Origin: Geobacillus stearothermophilus ATCC 12980
GTDB taxonomy: Bacteria; Bacillota; Bacilli; Bacillales; Anoxybacillaceae
Length of the DNA stretch: 64,000 nt
Direction of reading: 5' to 3'
Assembly (NCBI RefSeq): GCF_030369615.1
Contig: NZ_CP128494.1
Location: 2,003,501 to 2,067,500, forward strand
In this document: positions 48,396 through 56,998 of the stretch, one piece after another
Numbering within the stretch: position 1 is the stretch's first letter
Layout of the letters: every line of letters begins with the position of its first letter
The notes under the pieces: generated by a model
Told to the model about the DNA's origin: nothing
The model's input: the letters and a program-made list of their open reading frames with translations, nothing else
The model's database searches: none
Made by a program: the position numbers and the translations under genes

Positions 48396-50060
48396 TCAAT
48401 GCAAAATGGCCACTTTCAGCACTTCTTCAAGCGTGGTCAACCCTTGCTTCACTTTCAACAGCCCATCATCCAGCAAAAAAATCATTTTGTTTTGCAGGGC
48501 AAGCTCTCGCAATTTCGAAAACGGCTCGTTGTTTAAAATGACGCGCCGCATCTCATCGGTGACAATAAGCAGCTCGTGAATCGCCAGCCGTCCGCGGTAA
48601 CCGGTCATGTTGCACATCGGGCAGCCGCGGCCGCGGACAAGTTGATGAACCTCAATGCCGCGGCGGGCGAAAATGTCCCGCTCCCGCTTCGTCGGCTCAT
48701 ACACCTCTTGACAGTCGCGGCAGACGCGGCGCACAAGCCGCTGCGAGACAACGCCGGCGAGCGATGTGGCCACTAAAAACGGCTCAATCCCCATATCGAT
48801 CAGGCGGGTGATCGTGCTTAATGCATCGTTCGTATGGAGCGTGCTCAACACTAAATGACCGGTGAGCGAAGCGCGGATCGCCACTTCCGCCGTCTCGCGG
48901 TCGCGAATCTCCCCAACCATGATGATGTTCGGGTCTTGACGCAAAATCGAGCGGAGCCCTTGGGCGAACGTCAAGCCGACATTCGGGTTGACTTGAATTT
49001 GGTTGACGCCTTCGATCTGATATTCGACTGGATCTTCAATCGTAATAATGTTCACGTGCTCGCTGTTTAAATGGTTGAGCGCCGCATAGAGCGTCGACGA
49101 TTTCCCCGAACCGGTCGGTCCGGTGATCAAGACGATGCCGTTCGGCCGCTCGATCAAGCGGATGAACCGATCTAAATTGACCGGGTTGAAACCAAGTTTA
49201 TGAATATCGTTTAACGCTGCGCCCAAGTCGAGGACGCGCATGACGATTTTCTCACCGTATACGGTCGGCAGCGTTGAAACGCGCAAATCGACCGGATGAA
49301 AATCGATGTCCATTTTGATCCGCCCGTCTTGCGGCACACGGTGTTCGGTGATGTCCATATTGGCCAAAATTTTAATTCTCACCGTCAACATGCTTTGCAT
49401 ATGTTTCGGCAGCGCGCGTTCGGTGCGAAGCAGGCCGTCGATCCGATAGCGGATGAGTACTTTCGTCTCCTGTGGATCGATATGAATGTCGCTCGCCCGC
49501 TGTTCAACAGCAAGCTGCAAAATTTGGTTCACCAAACGAACGATGGGAGAATCGTCCTCAGCAGCCCGCTCGTCGTCGCGCACCTCAGGCGGCGGCGTTT
49601 GCAAAAAATCCTCAAATGCTTCGTCGATGTCGTAATATTTATTGATCGCCCGCAAAATATCGTCTTTTGAAGCGATCGCCGTTTCAATTTGAAACCCGGT
49701 CGACAGGCGCAAATCGTCGATGGCAAAAAAGTCCATTGGATCGGCCATGGCAACGAGCAGCCGATCGCCTTCCACCTTGAGCGGCATGACCATATGGCGG
49801 CGGGCAAACTCTTTCGGCACGAGGTTTGTCGCTTTCGGATCGATCGGGTACTGGTACAAACTGACGTGCGGAATGCCGAGCTGAAACTCGAGCGCCTCAA
49901 TCAGCTGCTGTTCCGTGATGTAGCCGCGCTGCAACAAGGCGTCGCCAATCTTTTGCCCGGGCGCCTTCTCGCGCAGCGCCTCGGCCAGCTGACTTTCGGT
50001 GATCAACCCCGCTTCGACAAGCAAATCACCAAGCCGTTTCCGTTCCTGCTTTTTGCTCAT
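48396..50060 (-). CDS. pilB: Pilus extension ATPase PilB (GspE family)
   Basis: A 554-residue ATPase. N-terminal MshEN-type domain (RKRLGDLLVEAGLITESQLAEAL … LGIPHVSLYQYPIDPKA; possibly c-di-GMP binding in some relatives), Walker A GPTGSGKSSTLYAAL, Asp box ITIEDPVEYQIEGV, Walker B NIIMVGEIRDRETAEVAIRA, and the tetracysteine zinc site (CRDC … CPMC). Powers pilus extension. Followed by pilT and pilC. Confidence 0.96.
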   Translation of the reverse strand: MSKKQERKRLGDLLVEAGLITESQLAEALREKAPGQKIGDALLQRGYITEQQLIEALEFQLGIPHVSLYQYPIDPKATNLVPKEFARRHMVMPLKVEGDRLLVAMADPMDFFAIDDLRLSTGFQIETAIASKDDILRAINKYYDIDEAFEDFLQTPPPEVRDDERAAEDDSPIVRLVNQILQLAVEQRASDIHIDPQETKVLIRYRIDGLLRTERALPKHMQSMLTVRIKILANMDITEHRVPQDGRIKMDIDFHPVDLRVSTLPTVYGEKIVMRVLDLGAALNDIHKLGFNPVNLDRFIRLIERPNGIVLITGPTGSGKSSTLYAALNHLNSEHVNIITIEDPVEYQIEGVNQIQVNPNVGLTFAQGLRSILRQDPNIIMVGEIRDRETAEVAIRASLTGHLVLSTLHTNDALSTITRLIDMGIEPFLVATSLAGVVSQRLVRRVCRDCQEVYEPTKRERDIFARRGIEVHQLVRGRGCPMCNMTGYRGRLAIHELLIVTDEMRRVILNNEPFSKLRELALQNKMIFLLDDGLLKVKQGLTTLEEVLKVAILH

Positions 50061-51427
50061 TTTTCCTTCCCTCCGCCCGCATCCGTCTTCTCTTCACTGC
50101 CAGCGGCGGGGGCCGATTCCCCGTTGCCCGCCTCATCGCCTTTCTTTGACGCGGTCCCGCTCTCTATATTCCCACCGCTGTTTTCCGCAGTCGAATTCGG
50201 TTGGTTCGCCGCTCCGTTGTTTTCCGTTACCCCATTCGCCGGCTCCATCGTTCCGCCTTCTCCGTCGCCGCTTTGCCCAACATTGCCTTCCGGCACTTCA
50301 AGGCCGCGCACGTGAATCGTATACGTTGGCGGATAAAAATCTTCGCTCACCGTTTCTTTGCGCACGAGCCGATCGCCGTCGCGCACTTCGCGTTCCACCG
50401 TCACAACCATCCCCGGCCGCCCGATCTGTTCCGTCCTCTTCTCGCCCGGCGCCAGGCGCGCGTCATAGCGGACGATGACACGCGGTTCGATAGACTCCGC
50501 CTCGCCTAGGCGAATGATATATTGATAGGCAAACGGCAACCCGATAATGGCAACACGCACCTTTCGTCCATCATGCCGGAGAAGAAGCGTGTAGTCGGTC
50601 GTGTTGGGGTTGAACCATTCCAAATCGCGGCCGCCGCTAATGGCCGCCTCAAAACCGGGCGTCACTCCATCCGGCAACATACGGCTCGTATAGCGCTCCA
50701 CGACAGTGAAATTGGTCGCCAGCACCGCCCGGTACACCGCTGAAGCGATCGCATCGGCCGCTTCATCGGACAAATCGGCCTTCACCTTTTTCATATAATC
50801 GCCAAACGAAAACAGCTGTTTCGCTTTAATCACCGCGCGCCGCTCGCCAGACAACAAGCGAACGGCCGAAGAGTCAGGCACCGATGCGGCCGCTTCGCTG
50901 ACGACCGGCTGCCGGCCGTTTGCCAACGATATGTAGCGATCCAAGTCGATCGGAGATGATGGCTTTTGCAGCTGAGCCGCCTGTCCCTCTAAATCCGCCC
51001 CAAGCTTCTTGATGTCAAGCGCCGATAACGCCGCTGGAGGAACGATGGCTGCCGCCGCTTGGAGGCATTTTTCTAAATCAGCGATCACAAACAGCGGCGT
51101 GCGCCTCCCGTCGACAAACCGCTTCGTGCTCTCGGCAAGACGAAACGCAAACGCATCCGCCGGCAGGTCAATGCGCTTTTCTTGGTACTGAAAAGAAATG
51201 GAAGCGGTCGCCCGCCACTCGTTCACCCGCTCGACAACCGCCTCTCGGGCTCTTTCCGGCGTCATGCCGGAGAGTGACACCGGACCGACCGCCGTGCCCG
51301 GGCCAAGGCGGCCGTCATCCGGGGCTAAAACATCATAGGCGAGGGTGCCCAGATGCGAAAAAGCGATAAAATAAACGGTGCAAACAGCCATGACAACAAA
51401 CAATTTCCACGCGGCAGCCTTTTTCAC
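50057..51427 (-). CDS. Membrane-anchored VanW-like protein with a G5-like domain
   Basis: A 456-residue protein with one N-terminal membrane segment (about 6–26), an alpha/beta region (GPVSLSGMTPERAREAVVERV) of the kind found before VanW domains, then a VanW-like core (RMLPDGVTPGFEAAISGGRDLEWFNPNTTDYTLLLRHDGRKVRVAIIG) and a G5-like tail (KRTEQIGRPGMVVTVEREVRDGDRLVRKETVSEDFYPP). The last about 75 residues are disordered, Asn/Gly/Glu-rich. GTG at 51427 after GGAGGAGGG. It overlaps pilB by 4 nt, so it belongs to the pilus operon; perhaps it guides the pilus through the wall. Exact function unknown. Confidence 0.8.
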   Translation of the reverse strand: MKKAAAWKLFVVMAVCTVYFIAFSHLGTLAYDVLAPDDGRLGPGTAVGPVSLSGMTPERAREAVVERVNEWRATASISFQYQEKRIDLPADAFAFRLAESTKRFVDGRRTPLFVIADLEKCLQAAAAIVPPAALSALDIKKLGADLEGQAAQLQKPSSPIDLDRYISLANGRQPVVSEAAASVPDSSAVRLLSGERRAVIKAKQLFSFGDYMKKVKADLSDEAADAIASAVYRAVLATNFTVVERYTSRMLPDGVTPGFEAAISGGRDLEWFNPNTTDYTLLLRHDGRKVRVAIIGLPFAYQYIIRLGEAESIEPRVIVRYDARLAPGEKRTEQIGRPGMVVTVEREVRDGDRLVRKETVSEDFYPPTYTIHVRGLEVPEGNVGQSGDGEGGTMEPANGVTENNGAANQPNSTAENSGGNIESGTASKKGDEAGNGESAPAAGSEEKTDAGGGKEK

Positions 51428-51443
51428 CGCCGACCCTCCTCCA

Positions 51444-52223
51444 TTACGCCTCCACATTCATCGAGACATCGACGATGACGCTTGGCCCCGCCTCTTGCGC
51501 CTTGCGCACATCCTCTTCGCCAAGCAGAGTGCCCGCTTTAAACAGCAGGCGGCCGTCTGCATCATAAATATCTTTTGTCAGCCGTTTTCCGGCCAACAGC
51601 GCAACTTGTTTTTCCCTCAGCGACTGCAGCGCTTCAACATTTTCCGCGCTTTCGGCCATCGCCTCCATTTGCGCGGAAACGTCCTCTTCCGCCATAACGC
51701 TGGTTGGCTCGATGCTCTCTGCCTTCAACAACTGCGCCGGGTCATCAAGAAGCGATTCGTTTGCTCCGTCGTTGATGATCAAAATATCTTTGCCGTACGT
51801 CAACACTTCCGAGGCCGGCAGCACCGCTTCCCCTTTCTCGAGCTGAAGAGCGATGCCGACAATATCCCCTGACTCTTCATCAACGAAAAACTCGCGGGCT
51901 TCGCCGAGCAGCTGCCCTTTGCGCGTGATGGCTTTCGTATTTTTAATCCGGATTTGCTTATTGACGAGCTGATTGGCGATCGGAATTTCCGAGAGGTCAA
52001 TTACATCGTGTCCTTGCTCCACCGTCACAGCAAACTCGCCGATGCCGACGACTTTTTTAAACGGAATCGCCTTTAAACTGAGCTGCACATCGTCTTGTTC
52101 CACGGTCAAAAAATCGATCGATCCTTTGTCCGGGTTGATCACCAAACTTTTCACCGTGCCGATTTGTGCACCGTCAGCAATGCTGATGATCGGCAGTCCA
52201 ATGATTTGCGCGCTAGCTTTCAT
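51444..52223 (-). CDS. PRC-barrel domain protein of the pilus operon
   Basis: A 259-residue soluble protein with two PRC-barrel-like units (GLPIISIADGAQIGTVKSLVINPDKGSIDFLTVE; ITRKGQLLGEAREFFVDEESGDIVGIALQLEKG) and a C-terminal segment (GKRLTKDIYDADGRLLFKAGTLLGEEDVRKAQ) like that found in photosystem or ribosome-maturation PRC proteins. ATG at 52223 after GGGGTG. Likely an adaptor or regulator of pilus assembly; no activity can be assigned. Confidence 0.78.
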   Translation of the reverse strand: MKASAQIIGLPIISIADGAQIGTVKSLVINPDKGSIDFLTVEQDDVQLSLKAIPFKKVVGIGEFAVTVEQGHDVIDLSEIPIANQLVNKQIRIKNTKAITRKGQLLGEAREFFVDEESGDIVGIALQLEKGEAVLPASEVLTYGKDILIINDGANESLLDDPAQLLKAESIEPTSVMAEEDVSAQMEAMAESAENVEALQSLREKQVALLAGKRLTKDIYDADGRLLFKAGTLLGEEDVRKAQEAGPSVIVDVSMNVEA

Positions 52224-52668
52224 CTTGTTCACCCCAACTATTTAGTGTTGCGGCAAACTGCCGCCAAAGCGCCAACTCTTCGGCCACAGCCGGATAGGCA
52301 CGAAAACGGTCAGCGAGCTCCTCAAGCCACGCTGCGAGCTTGCCGTACTGTTGTTCTACTACATAATGTTCCATTAACAAACGGGCCAATACGTAATAGT
52401 CGCGGTCAGAAAGCGGAGCGTCCAAACAGCGGCGGATGCAGCGTTCGTAATCGGCGGCGCCCAAACGACGGCGGTTGAGGCGCAATTCAAGAACGACCGC
52501 CTGCACGACTTCCGGACCGATCATTCGCGCTGGCCGTTCGCTCTCTTCCTCCCGCCGGCTTTCCGTTTGCCCATCTTCTTCCGGCTCTCGGCGCTCGGTT
52601 GATTGTTCGCCTTCCGACCGGCCATGCTCCGCTCGTTGCCCTTCCTGCCTGTCAGGCTCTGCTTTCAT
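52213..52668 (-). CDS. Hypothetical pilus-operon protein (151 aa)
   Basis: A 151-residue protein not assigned to a family. Residues 1–48 are a strongly charged, Glu/Arg-rich disordered region. The rest is helical (VVQAVVLELRLNRRRLGAADYERCIRRCLDAPLSDRDYYVLARLL) and resembles a small TPR-like bundle. ATG overlaps the previous stop as ATGA, with CAGGAGG upstream, and the 3' end overlaps the PRC-barrel gene by 11 nt. It is therefore cotranslated with the pilus operon. Confidence 0.7.
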   Translation of the reverse strand: MKAEPDRQEGQRAEHGRSEGEQSTERREPEEDGQTESRREEESERPARMIGPEVVQAVVLELRLNRRRLGAADYERCIRRCLDAPLSDRDYYVLARLLMEHYVVEQQYGKLAAWLEELADRFRAYPAVAEELALWRQFAATLNSWGEQDES

Positions 52669-53828
52669 CGCGTCCTCCTGACGGGGCGGTTCGGCAGCCT
52701 CGTCCGTTTCCGGCAGCGAACAGTCGACAATACCCGTATTGCTTCTTCCAAAAGCGCCCCTTCACGCGGCATTGCCTGGCCGGAAGGCAGCCCGTTTTCT
52801 ACAGCAGAAACGCCCGCCGAGCTAGAAGACATGAACGCGGAAAGTTGCCCCTCCTCTTCTTCATGGCTGAGATCAAGCGCCTGCAACAGGCCGCGGCCGT
52901 CGGCGGCCGCTCCCTCCTGCAGCACCGCCGCTTCGATGTCTGGCGTCATCGAGACAGGTAGCTCATCGAGCCAATCGCGCAGACGGCGCGCCGGCTCAAC
53001 ATTCAGTCCGCCACCGTCACCCGTCATGGCGGTCGGCTCTACTGCATCCAAATCCAAGGCGGACAACTTCTCCAGCTCCACACGATCCGAATCCAACGGA
53101 AAAAACTCCTCTTGCTCGGCATCGTCTCGGTCCACGGAGCGCATTTTTTGCTCCACATCGGCCGAATCCAACGAAAGCAGCTCCTCCGGCTCGGTTTGAT
53201 CCGCTCCGGGATCGGAAGCGGCTTCCTCTATGCCATCCATCGATCGAAGCAAGAAAGCAGTCTGTTCTTCCCAGGGCTCCTCGCTGGATTTCGGCGCCCG
53301 CTCCGTCTCTCCCGAAGCTGCTTCCGACGCTGCAGGCGACGCTCCTGAAGCGGTGTTACCGGTTTCCTGCACGTGCGATCGCAACGCCTCCCCACCCGAG
53401 TCAGCGCCTTGAAATTCCCTAGAAGCGCCGTTTTGTCCAAAAGCTGCCGGCCAGGCCGAATCGACTAGATTTTCCGTTGCATTCTGGACCATCGTCCCAT
53501 ACCTATCGCCTACTGCCGTCCGGTCGCCACTCCCTTTCCATCCTCCCTTTCTCCGTTCCCCAGCTTCCTCCGTCTCCACCGACCGGTAAAGAAGCGGACC
53601 GAACCAACGATCAAGCAAATACGAGCCCGCCAACAGCAAAAGCCCGACGAGCAGGACGATTTGCCATAACGGAATCACCGATTCGGCCAACTGCGCCAGC
53701 CCCGCAGCCAAAAAGGCAGCCGCCACCACCGCCGCGCCCCCGGCCCTGCTGAAGCCAAGCGGCAGCAGCCAAACGGCCAACAGCGCCACTATGAATGCAA
53801 CAACGTAAACAACCGCCTCTTTCCACAT
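52665..53828 (-). CDS. Membrane protein with long acidic tail, first gene of the pilus operon
   Basis: A 387-residue protein of unknown family. Two or three membrane segments lie within residues 1–72. The remaining about 310 residues are low-complexity and acidic (Glu/Asp/Ser-rich, with repeated LDSDxVE-like patches), then a basic C-terminus. ATG at 53828 (MWKEAVVYVVAF). It heads the minus-strand pilus operon, in a 143-bp intergenic region shared with the divergent minor-pilin operon. Confidence 0.68.
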   Translation of the reverse strand: MWKEAVVYVVAFIVALLAVWLLPLGFSRAGGAAVVAAAFLAAGLAQLAESVIPLWQIVLLVGLLLLAGSYLLDRWFGPLLYRSVETEEAGERRKGGWKGSGDRTAVGDRYGTMVQNATENLVDSAWPAAFGQNGASREFQGADSGGEALRSHVQETGNTASGASPAASEAASGETERAPKSSEEPWEEQTAFLLRSMDGIEEAASDPGADQTEPEELLSLDSADVEQKMRSVDRDDAEQEEFFPLDSDRVELEKLSALDLDAVEPTAMTGDGGGLNVEPARRLRDWLDELPVSMTPDIEAAVLQEGAAADGRGLLQALDLSHEEEEGQLSAFMSSSSAGVSAVENGLPSGQAMPREGALLEEAIRVLSTVRCRKRTRLPNRPVRRTR

Positions 53829-53932
53829 GCCCACCCGTTCCTTCCCGGCGTATCATTGGCAATAACGCGACAAATATGCCATTGCTCGTTCTCTTATCCT
53901 AAAATTCTACATGGTTCAACTCGAAAATATTG

Positions 53933-53938
53933 TATAAT
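53933..53938 (+). promoter_or_regulatory. Candidate -10 box of the minor-pilin operon
   Basis: TATAAT lies 34 nt before the first minor-pilin ATG in an A+T-rich patch. No good -35 element at 16–18 bp. The divergent region must also hold the promoter of the main pilus operon, which I could not place. Confidence 0.4.
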
Positions 53939-53971
53939 AAAGTTACATATTTTGAAAGAAGGTTATGACAA

Positions 53972-54592
53972 ATGGCGGGAAGCAATTTTCCTCTTCCTAG
54001 TCGTCAAGCAGGATTTACGTTGATCGAAACGTTGCTGGCCATCACTCTTTTATCGGGCGTCGCGATCGGTTTGTTTTACTTTTTCACGAATGCGATGATG
54101 CATACGTCTTACAACCAAGGTCGGACGGTGGCCGTCAACGTCGCCCGCGGCGTCGCTGTCTATTTTGAAAAAAACGCAGATTTCTCACGGCTAAAAGAGT
54201 ATATGGAAGACCATCAAACACCGTTTCTTGAGCTAACAAAAGACAATTGCGGCAACGAATCGTTGGCGGCGCTGTTTTTTCCCGGTGAATCTGGCCAACT
54301 GCATACGGTATGTGAAGCGCAGTTCGCCCCGAAAATCAACAATGTCCGTTACGAAGCTTCCGTTTACCTTGTCCGATACGACAAGGAGGCATGGGATGCA
54401 TTCACTTCATCGTCGGAATTCGCTTCCTTGCCTGCGCCGCTGCAGGCGCGCATCCGCGCTGAAACGGAAAAAGCAGCCGAATCAAACGCCGGCGGCTACA
54501 TGATCAAATTATACACCTCCGTCCGTTGGGACGAGCGCACGAACGAGACGGCGTGGGTCGAAGGAGTGATCACCGATGAAACGATCCGCTAG
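53972..54592 (+). CDS. Minor pilin, PilV-like
   Basis: A 206-residue prepilin with cleavage site RQAG|FTLIETLLAITLLSG and Glu+5. The globular part has two cysteines (DNCGNE; HTVCEAQF) about 25 residues apart. First of three overlapping or adjacent minor-pilin genes. Such proteins form the priming tip complex of type IVa pili. Start ATG after GAAGG. Confidence 0.87.
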   Translation: MAGSNFPLPSRQAGFTLIETLLAITLLSGVAIGLFYFFTNAMMHTSYNQGRTVAVNVARGVAVYFEKNADFSRLKEYMEDHQTPFLELTKDNCGNESLAALFFPGESGQLHTVCEAQFAPKINNVRYEASVYLVRYDKEAWDAFTSSSEFASLPAPLQARIRAETEKAAESNAGGYMIKLYTSVRWDERTNETAWVEGVITDETIR

Positions 54593-55154
54593 AAGCGAAG
54601 CCGGCATGACGATGATCGAGCTGTTGGCCGCCGTTTCCATTTCTTTGCTCATCATCGGCGCTATCTACACGGTGTTTTTAACCGGCATTCGCGCCTACGA
54701 GCGCATCGGCATCGAAAACGACTTGCGCAGCGAAGCGGACTACACCATGGCCCGAATAATGAACGAGCTGTACACGCTCTCTCCAGATGGAATGGAAAGT
54801 CAAGAGGAAAACACGCCGTTAACGGCCGTCACCTTTGTGAAAAACCAAGAATTCAAAGCCGATGCGGACACCGGGCTTGTCTCCCGTGAAGAGAAAAAGC
54901 CGGAAAGCATCGAGCGGATGACGCTGTCCATCCAAGACGGCGCGCTCGCGATCAATGGCGAAACGATCACCTCTTCCCGCTTTTTGCTGGGCGACTCTTC
55001 ATCGTTTTCATTCCGTTGCGCACGAAAAGAAGGCAACCTGTGCCGCAGCGGCGTCATGACGATCCGTCTCATTGTCTCCGACCGTCGACACGCCGACCCG
55101 AGTGGTTGGCTGTATGTGCCGCCGTTTACATTGACAACGGAATTTGGTTTTTAA
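54576..55154 (+). CDS. Minor pilin, PilW-like
   Basis: A 192-residue prepilin with site SEAG|MTMIELLAAVSISLLIIG and Glu+5. The pattern DLRSEADYTMARIMNELYTL after the helix is typical of PilW/ComGF-type minor pilins. Two cysteines near the C-terminus (FRCARKEGNLCR). Overlaps the previous gene by 17 nt. Confidence 0.87.
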   Translation: MKRSARSEAGMTMIELLAAVSISLLIIGAIYTVFLTGIRAYERIGIENDLRSEADYTMARIMNELYTLSPDGMESQEENTPLTAVTFVKNQEFKADADTGLVSREEKKPESIERMTLSIQDGALAINGETITSSRFLLGDSSSFSFRCARKEGNLCRSGVMTIRLIVSDRRHADPSGWLYVPPFTLTTEFGF

Positions 55155-55196
55155 GTATTGCATTCCGAAACTTTGTCTGCGAAGGGAGGGGCTGCG

Positions 55197-56903
55197 ATGA
55201 ACCGACTGCGCTTGAACGCCGCTGGCTACAGTTTGGTGACAACAATGCTCATGATCACCCTCTTTTTTTTGCTCGGCTTGACGATTTTAACAGTCGCCGT
55301 CCAGCAAGCGCGATTTACCGCGGTGCGCGTCGAGAACATCGAATCGTTTCACGAAGCCAAAACAGCCCTTAATGAAGCAATTGCTGAGCTTAAAGCTGAG
55401 CTTTCAGACGATGATTTTTTTGTTCACCATGACATCTTCACCCCTAGTCAATGGGATGCATTTCTCGGTATTAACGAGGACACCCCCAGCCCGGAGACGA
55501 TCACCGGCAAGCTGAAAGCGCGCTACGGCGTGGAGGTGGAAGACGTGTCCTATCGCTTGTACAACATTCCGACGAACAAAGTGTTCCTCCGCGCGCTCAA
55601 TTTGTCCAAACCGTTTACGGACGGCCATCGCGAGCGGAAAGTCAAACGGCTCGTCTTTTTAACGAATACGCCCAGTTTTCTCAAATACGCGCTCGGATCA
55701 AAAGAAACCGTCATCTTAAACGGCGGCGTCTACGTGGAGCAAGGAAACGTATACGCCGGAAAAAGCGCTTACATCAGCAACGCGGCAAACTACGTGAAAA
55801 AAAGCGGCGAGTTAACGATCGCTCCTATCGATGCCGGACTGCCCGCATCAATAAACGATTCGATTTGGCACATTCATGACAAGCTGCTGTTTTCATGCAC
55901 GCAAACGAGCAGTTGCTGGAAGACTGGCGGCCGAACTTTCCAAATGGAAGAAGGCCTTTTCTTCCCAGGATGGCCGGACGATGGCGGCCCCCTCATTCAA
56001 CAAGAGACGGACGATTTCATCGATACTGATTTCGAGCGCACCGTGAAAGATAAATTGCTTCAAGCAGCCGGTCTCTCGCCGTTGTCGCCTGAAACCCAAC
56101 AAGCGTATATCGAGCGCATTGAAAACGATCACCAGGCGCCGCTCGATGTAGCGCGGGAGCTTGAGCAAGAAGGGAATTTGGCTCGGGTCGTGACAGACGA
56201 CGAAACGCCGTATGAACAATCCATCAATCAGATGCCAAAAGACAAGCCGCTTTGGTTGGACGCAGAAGGGAAGGAGATCACCCTTTATCGCGGCATTGAC
56301 GTGCAACAAAATGGCCAAAACCAATGGCTCATTGTCAATGGCGATCTCCGCATTGAAGGATCGACAAAATCAACAGCGGCTGTACGCGGCAATTTGATCG
56401 TGTTCGGTGATTTGACGCTCACCGGAAACTTGGCGTTGAACGCGAGCATTTACGTCACTGGCAAGACGACCATTTACAACAGCCATATCGACGGAGCGGA
56501 TGGAAAAGGGCTCGTGTTGTTGTCCAAAGGCACGCTCGATATCGCCCGCATCAATGAATTTCAAGACTCAAGTGAAATCCCGAACTTAAAAGGGTATTTT
56601 TATACGGACAGCAGCGCGACGATTTATGTTGTCGGGTCGTATTTGTACATTGAAGGCGGGTTGTTCGCCCGCGGGAACGGAGCGGCTGCTCCGGATACAG
56701 ACATCAACGGGCTCGTCATCAACGCCTTTCGCGGCCGGATCGAGCCGAAAGACGGTGAGCCGTGGAACTTCATTCCAAGCTCTGACATGCGACAATCTCG
56801 TCTGATCGTCAAATACAATCCACGGGTGTTAGTCGAACAAGGAACAGGATTGCCATTTGTCAATCAAATCTCACTCGTCGCCGACCGGCTTGAAGTTGAG
56901 TGA
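55197..56903 (+). CDS. Large minor-pilin-like protein, PilX/GspK-type
   Basis: A 568-residue protein with a pilin-like N-terminus, NAAG|YSLVTTMLMITLFFLLG, in which +5 is Thr, not Glu. Loss of Glu5 is characteristic of GspK-type tip pseudopilins. The long exported domain has a C-terminal half rich in beta-strands of right-handed solenoid type (LIVNGDLRIEG … GNLIVFGDLTLTGNLALNASIYVTGKTTI), resembling polymer-forming or DUF-type beta-helices. ATG at 55197 with AAGGGAGGGG. Probably the pilus cap. Confidence 0.78.
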   Translation: MNRLRLNAAGYSLVTTMLMITLFFLLGLTILTVAVQQARFTAVRVENIESFHEAKTALNEAIAELKAELSDDDFFVHHDIFTPSQWDAFLGINEDTPSPETITGKLKARYGVEVEDVSYRLYNIPTNKVFLRALNLSKPFTDGHRERKVKRLVFLTNTPSFLKYALGSKETVILNGGVYVEQGNVYAGKSAYISNAANYVKKSGELTIAPIDAGLPASINDSIWHIHDKLLFSCTQTSSCWKTGGRTFQMEEGLFFPGWPDDGGPLIQQETDDFIDTDFERTVKDKLLQAAGLSPLSPETQQAYIERIENDHQAPLDVARELEQEGNLARVVTDDETPYEQSINQMPKDKPLWLDAEGKEITLYRGIDVQQNGQNQWLIVNGDLRIEGSTKSTAAVRGNLIVFGDLTLTGNLALNASIYVTGKTTIYNSHIDGADGKGLVLLSKGTLDIARINEFQDSSEIPNLKGYFYTDSSATIYVVGSYLYIEGGLFARGNGAAAPDTDINGLVINAFRGRIEPKDGEPWNFIPSSDMRQSRLIVKYNPRVLVEQGTGLPFVNQISLVADRLEVE

Positions 56904-56954
56904 ACGAAGACGGCTAAATTCCCTCTCTCATCCTCTCGATCCCCTGGACAAACG

Positions 56955-56993
56955 AAAAAAAAGCGGATCTCCAATTCAGGAGGCCGCTTTTTT
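56955..56993. terminator. Bidirectional terminator between minor pilins and the VWA gene
   Basis: AAAAAGCGG … CTCC pairs with GGAG … CCGCTTTTTT, with A and T tracts on both sides. It serves two convergent transcription units. Confidence 0.88.
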
Positions 56994-56998
56994 CATCA

